A stretch of DNA of 5,461 nucleotides from an uncultured Eubacteriales bacterium (lineage in GTDB: Bacteria > Bacillota_A > Clostridia > Oscillospirales > Oscillospiraceae). The notes beneath the pieces were generated by a model, which was given only the letters and a program-made list of their open reading frames with translations, was not told the origin of the DNA and did no database searches. Where the stretch lies: the NCBI GenBank assembly GCA_900556015.1, contig USNH01000080.1:1-5461 (forward strand), in the 5' to 3' direction. Position 1 is the stretch's first letter. Each line of letters starts with the position of its first letter. Position numbers and translations under genes: made by a program. Below are positions 4,214 through 5,461 of the stretch, piece by piece.

Positions 4214-5254
4214 TCAGCCGGACTGGCTTTCGTCCAGAGGGTCGATGATGGTCACGTTATCACTCAACTGGTGCATACCGGGCCAGTAGCGGATGCCGGG
4301 AACGGTGATCGTGCCCTCCCAAAGCTGGTACTCGATGGTCTCAGGCATCCAGACGTTGGCATCCAGCGTGCCGCCGGTGAGGAGGACGGTGGGGGTCACG
4401 GCCTGATGGCCATCGCCGCTGAAGCCCCAGCCCTCGGTGATGGTGACGGTGCCGCCGCGGCACACCAGGTTGGTGCAGTCCATGAGCTGGCTGACCGTCA
4501 GCGTACCACCCGTGACGCAGGCATCGCCGGTGGTGAAGGCCATGTCCTCCACCGTCAGGCTGCCGGAGCGCACCACCAGGTTGGCGGTGCTGTCGGAGGC
4601 GCTGTTGGCGTTCAGGAACAGGCTGGGAACGGTAACATCCACGCCGTCGATGACCAGGGCAGGCCAGGCCTGCTGGCTGGCGCCGGACTCGATGTGCTGC
4701 GCCAGGGTCAGAGAGCCTGTGCCGGTGATGACCACGGTGTCGAAGCCGCCGAACATCCCGATCTGACCGCCGGTGCCGTTGTCCGCCCAGCAGTCGCCGG
4801 ACAGATCCAGCCACAGAACGCCGCCCTCGGTGCTGCAAAAGCCGGGGATAAAGCTGTCCTCGGCCTGCACATGGACGCAGTGGTACAGCTCATCGTTCCA
4901 GCAGAAGCGGCCATAGTCGCTGGTCTTGATGGCCTTGCCGCCGGTGAGGTCGGTCATATAGAGGCCCTCGCCGCCGTTGGCGGCCAGCTGGGAATACACA
5001 CCCTCGTGCCAGACAGGGATGTAGTCCGGCGCGCCCCGGGACGCGGAGGCGGCCAGGGGGAGCTGGCTGTCGGTGGGGGCGATGGGCGACCAGTCGGCAT
5101 AGGTGTAGTACAGGCGGCAGACCTGGGGGATGTCGTCAAGGCTGGCGACGGGGTCTGTCGACGGGGGATCGTCAGCGGGTAGGGTATCGGTTTGGCCGCA
5201 GGCGCACAGCAGGGCCAGCAGCAAGGTAAGAACCAAGCAGGAAATACGTTTTAT
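4214..5254 (-). CDS. Secreted lipoprotein with beta-helix-like repeats, apparent ATA start
   Basis: Unrecognised family; predicted cell-surface lipoprotein. Read from the ATA at 5254 (as Met1) there are 346 residues. A signal peptide (KR at 2-3, hydrophobic 7-18) ends in lipobox LCAC with Cys19, followed by an acidic, Pro-rich linker (20-40). A Trp/Tyr-rich region (about 45-160) precedes roughly seven short strands of pattern [LV]-x-x-G-[GST]-[LTV]-[TD]-[VIL] (about 172-320), as expected of a parallel beta-helix or related solenoid. A function cannot be assigned; carbohydrate or surface binding is only a guess. The open frame extends upstream to a TTG at 5320, but that TTG is part of the -35 element and so cannot be translated. 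The AGGAGG at 5266-5261 points to the ATA, six bases downstream. The gene is monocistronic, with its own promoter and terminator. Confidence 0.85.
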   Translation of the reverse strand: MKRISCLVLTLLLALLCACGQTDTLPADDPPSTDPVASLDDIPQVCRLYYTYADWSPIAPTDSQLPLAASASRGAPDYIPVWHEGVYSQLAANGGEGLYMTDLTGGKAIKTSDYGRFCWNDELYHCVHVQAEDSFIPGFCSTEGGVLWLDLSGDCWADNGTGGQIGMFGGFDTVVITGTGSLTLAQHIESGASQQAWPALVIDGVDVTVPSLFLNANSASDSTANLVVRSGSLTVEDMAFTTGDACVTGGTLTVSQLMDCTNLVCRGGTVTITEGWGFSGDGHQAVTPTVLLTGGTLDANVWMPETIEYQLWEGTITVPGIRYWPGMHQLSDNVTIIDPLDESQSG

Positions 5255-5260
5255 GTGTAT

Positions 5261-5266
5261 CCTCCT
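5261..5266 (-). promoter_or_regulatory. Ribosome binding site pointing to an ATA start
   Basis: AGGAGG (within AAAAGGAGG) on the minus strand, six bases before ATA at 5254-5252. No ATG, GTG or TTG occurs in frame at usable spacing; the next in-frame TTG (5236) is 24 bases from the site and would remove the basic N-region of the signal peptide. Confidence 0.8.
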
Positions 5267-5291
5267 TTTGATGCGCGGACGGGATACCGCT

Positions 5292-5320
5292 ATTATATCG
5301 GAAAAAGCGGGAAAGTGCAA
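5292..5320 (-). promoter_or_regulatory. Promoter of the lipoprotein gene
   Basis: On the minus strand, TTGCAC (5320-5315), a 17-base spacer and a perfect TATAAT (5297-5292). The predicted start near 5285 leaves a leader of about 31 bases that contains the ribosome site. No operator-like repeat of the 4070-4144 type is seen here. Confidence 0.82.
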
Positions 5321-5321
5321 T

Positions 5322-5353
5322 AAAAACCGTCTTGCTTACGCAGGACGGTTTTT
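5322..5353. terminator. Bidirectional intrinsic terminator
   Basis: AAAAA-CCGTC...GACGG-TTTTT. The stem is CCGTC/GACGG extended by T-G, T-A, G-C and C-G pairs to nine pairs around loop TTAC. A/T tracts on both sides make it functional in either direction. It directly precedes (leftward) the lipoprotein promoter, so it would insulate that promoter from transcription entering from beyond the window. Confidence 0.85.
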
Positions 5354-5411
5354 GGTGGGGGATGGTGGATTTACCCCTTCGGGGCATAAACTTCGACTCC
5401 ACCTCCCCACC
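5354..5411. repeat. Long imperfect palindrome between two terminators
   Basis: Nested pairing: GGTGGGG (5354-5360) with CCCCACC (5405-5411); GGTGGA (5364-5369) with TCCACC (5398-5403); TTTA (5370-5373) with TAAA (5387-5390); CCCC (5374-5377) with GGGG (5381-5384) around TTC. That gives about 21 pairs with small bulges. It contains TTCGACT followed by CCACC near its right arm, which recalls a tRNA T-loop, but no full cloverleaf can be drawn. It may be a mobile palindromic repeat or a structured RNA; the origin is not known. Confidence 0.6.
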
Positions 5412-5414
5412 AAT

Positions 5415-5452
5415 AAAAATACCGACCACCCTGACGGGCAATCGGTATTTTT
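5415..5452. terminator. Second bidirectional terminator-like hairpin
   Basis: AAAAATACCGA (5415-5425) pairs with TCGGTATTTTT (5442-5452), 11 bp, around a 16-base loop. The pairing can extend outward through CCCCACCA (5405-5412) with TGGTGGGG (5452-5459) after a short bulge. The A and T tracts are part of the stem, so it may act as a terminator on either strand or be a member of the palindromic repeat family next to it. Confidence 0.65.
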
Positions 5453-5461
5453 GGTGGGGGA

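Larger units (their letters stand above)
5349..5461. repeat. 14-base direct repeat, 99 bases apart
   Basis: TTTTTGGTGGGGGA occurs at 5349-5362 and again at 5448-5461, each time formed by the T-tract of a terminator-like hairpin plus the left arm of the palindrome. The inverse arm (TCCCCACC) lies at 5404-5411. The second copy is cut by the window end, so a tandem array of hairpin units may continue to the right. Confidence 0.7.

Noticed and set aside
4153..4248. 31-codon plus-strand frame from GTG at 4153, after the rightward promoter
   Set aside because: No ribosome site, and it passes through the GC hairpin that serves as the lipoprotein terminator; composition is uninformative.
4208..5182. 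Long plus-strand open frame with SD (AGGAGG 4194-4199) and ATG
   Set aside because: It is the exact antisense of the lipoprotein gene, with its first codon base opposite that gene's GC-rich third base, which suppresses stops. Its composition (rich in G, A, V, D, H) shows no domain, while the minus strand gives a clean signal peptide, lipobox, promoter and terminator.
5355..5412. tRNA-like gene (TTCGACT loop, CCACC stem, CCCCACCA end)
   Set aside because: The acceptor and T-stem arms can pair, but there is no D-arm or anticodon arm and the T-stem 5' strand is not next to the loop; better explained as a long imperfect palindrome.
5371..5461. Minus-strand frame ending WWGGGVEVYAPKG at the right edge
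   Set aside because: It runs straight through the terminator-like hairpin at 5415-5452 and the palindrome, so it is more likely an open frame by chance than the tail of a gene.

Overview
The window looks like a chromosomal segment of a high-GC member of the Clostridia (Bacillota), plausibly an Oscillospiraceae-type gut anaerobe. This is judged from strong AGGAGG-type ribosome binding sites, consensus TTGACA/TATAAT promoters, the GC-rich third codon positions, and a MinD-family gene next to a methylglyoxal synthase homologue, an association known in clostridia. The taxonomic call is inference; no rRNA or tRNA gene is present.

Left half (1-3230), plus strand, housekeeping: the 3' half of a seryl-tRNA synthetase gene (serS), an AT-rich gap, then a tight run of mscL (mechanosensitive channel), rsmG (16S rRNA m7G527 methyltransferase, ATGA overlap with mscL), a MinD-family ATPase (11 nt later) and an MgsA homologue (44 nt later). 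The MgsA homologue keeps the fold-defining sequence but has changed key active-site positions, including the catalytic Asp. It is followed by what looks like a decayed GNAT acetyltransferase 3' end and a strong intrinsic terminator.

Middle (3230-4207): a minus-strand XRE/LexA-like (HTH + S24 peptidase) self-cleaving repressor and a 228-bp control region. That region has a leftward promoter for the repressor and a strong rightward promoter. Three near-identical 13-bp operators (ACAAG-AAA-CTTGT type) lie at exactly 31-bp centre-to-centre spacing across the rightward promoter. The layout resembles a prophage or mobile-element lysogeny switch, but no credible sense gene lies downstream of the rightward promoter, so the switch appears orphaned or drives antisense RNA.

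Right half (4208-5461): a minus-strand gene for a secreted lipoprotein with a beta-helix-like repeat region, with its own promoter and terminator. Its ribosome binding site is followed by ATA rather than ATG where the start codon should be. Beyond its promoter the last 140 bases hold no convincing gene. They contain two bidirectional terminator-like hairpins around a long imperfect palindrome, with a 14-base direct repeat 99 bases apart.

The points most worth a second look are the three-operator orphan switch, the active-site-altered MgsA and the ATA start of the lipoprotein.
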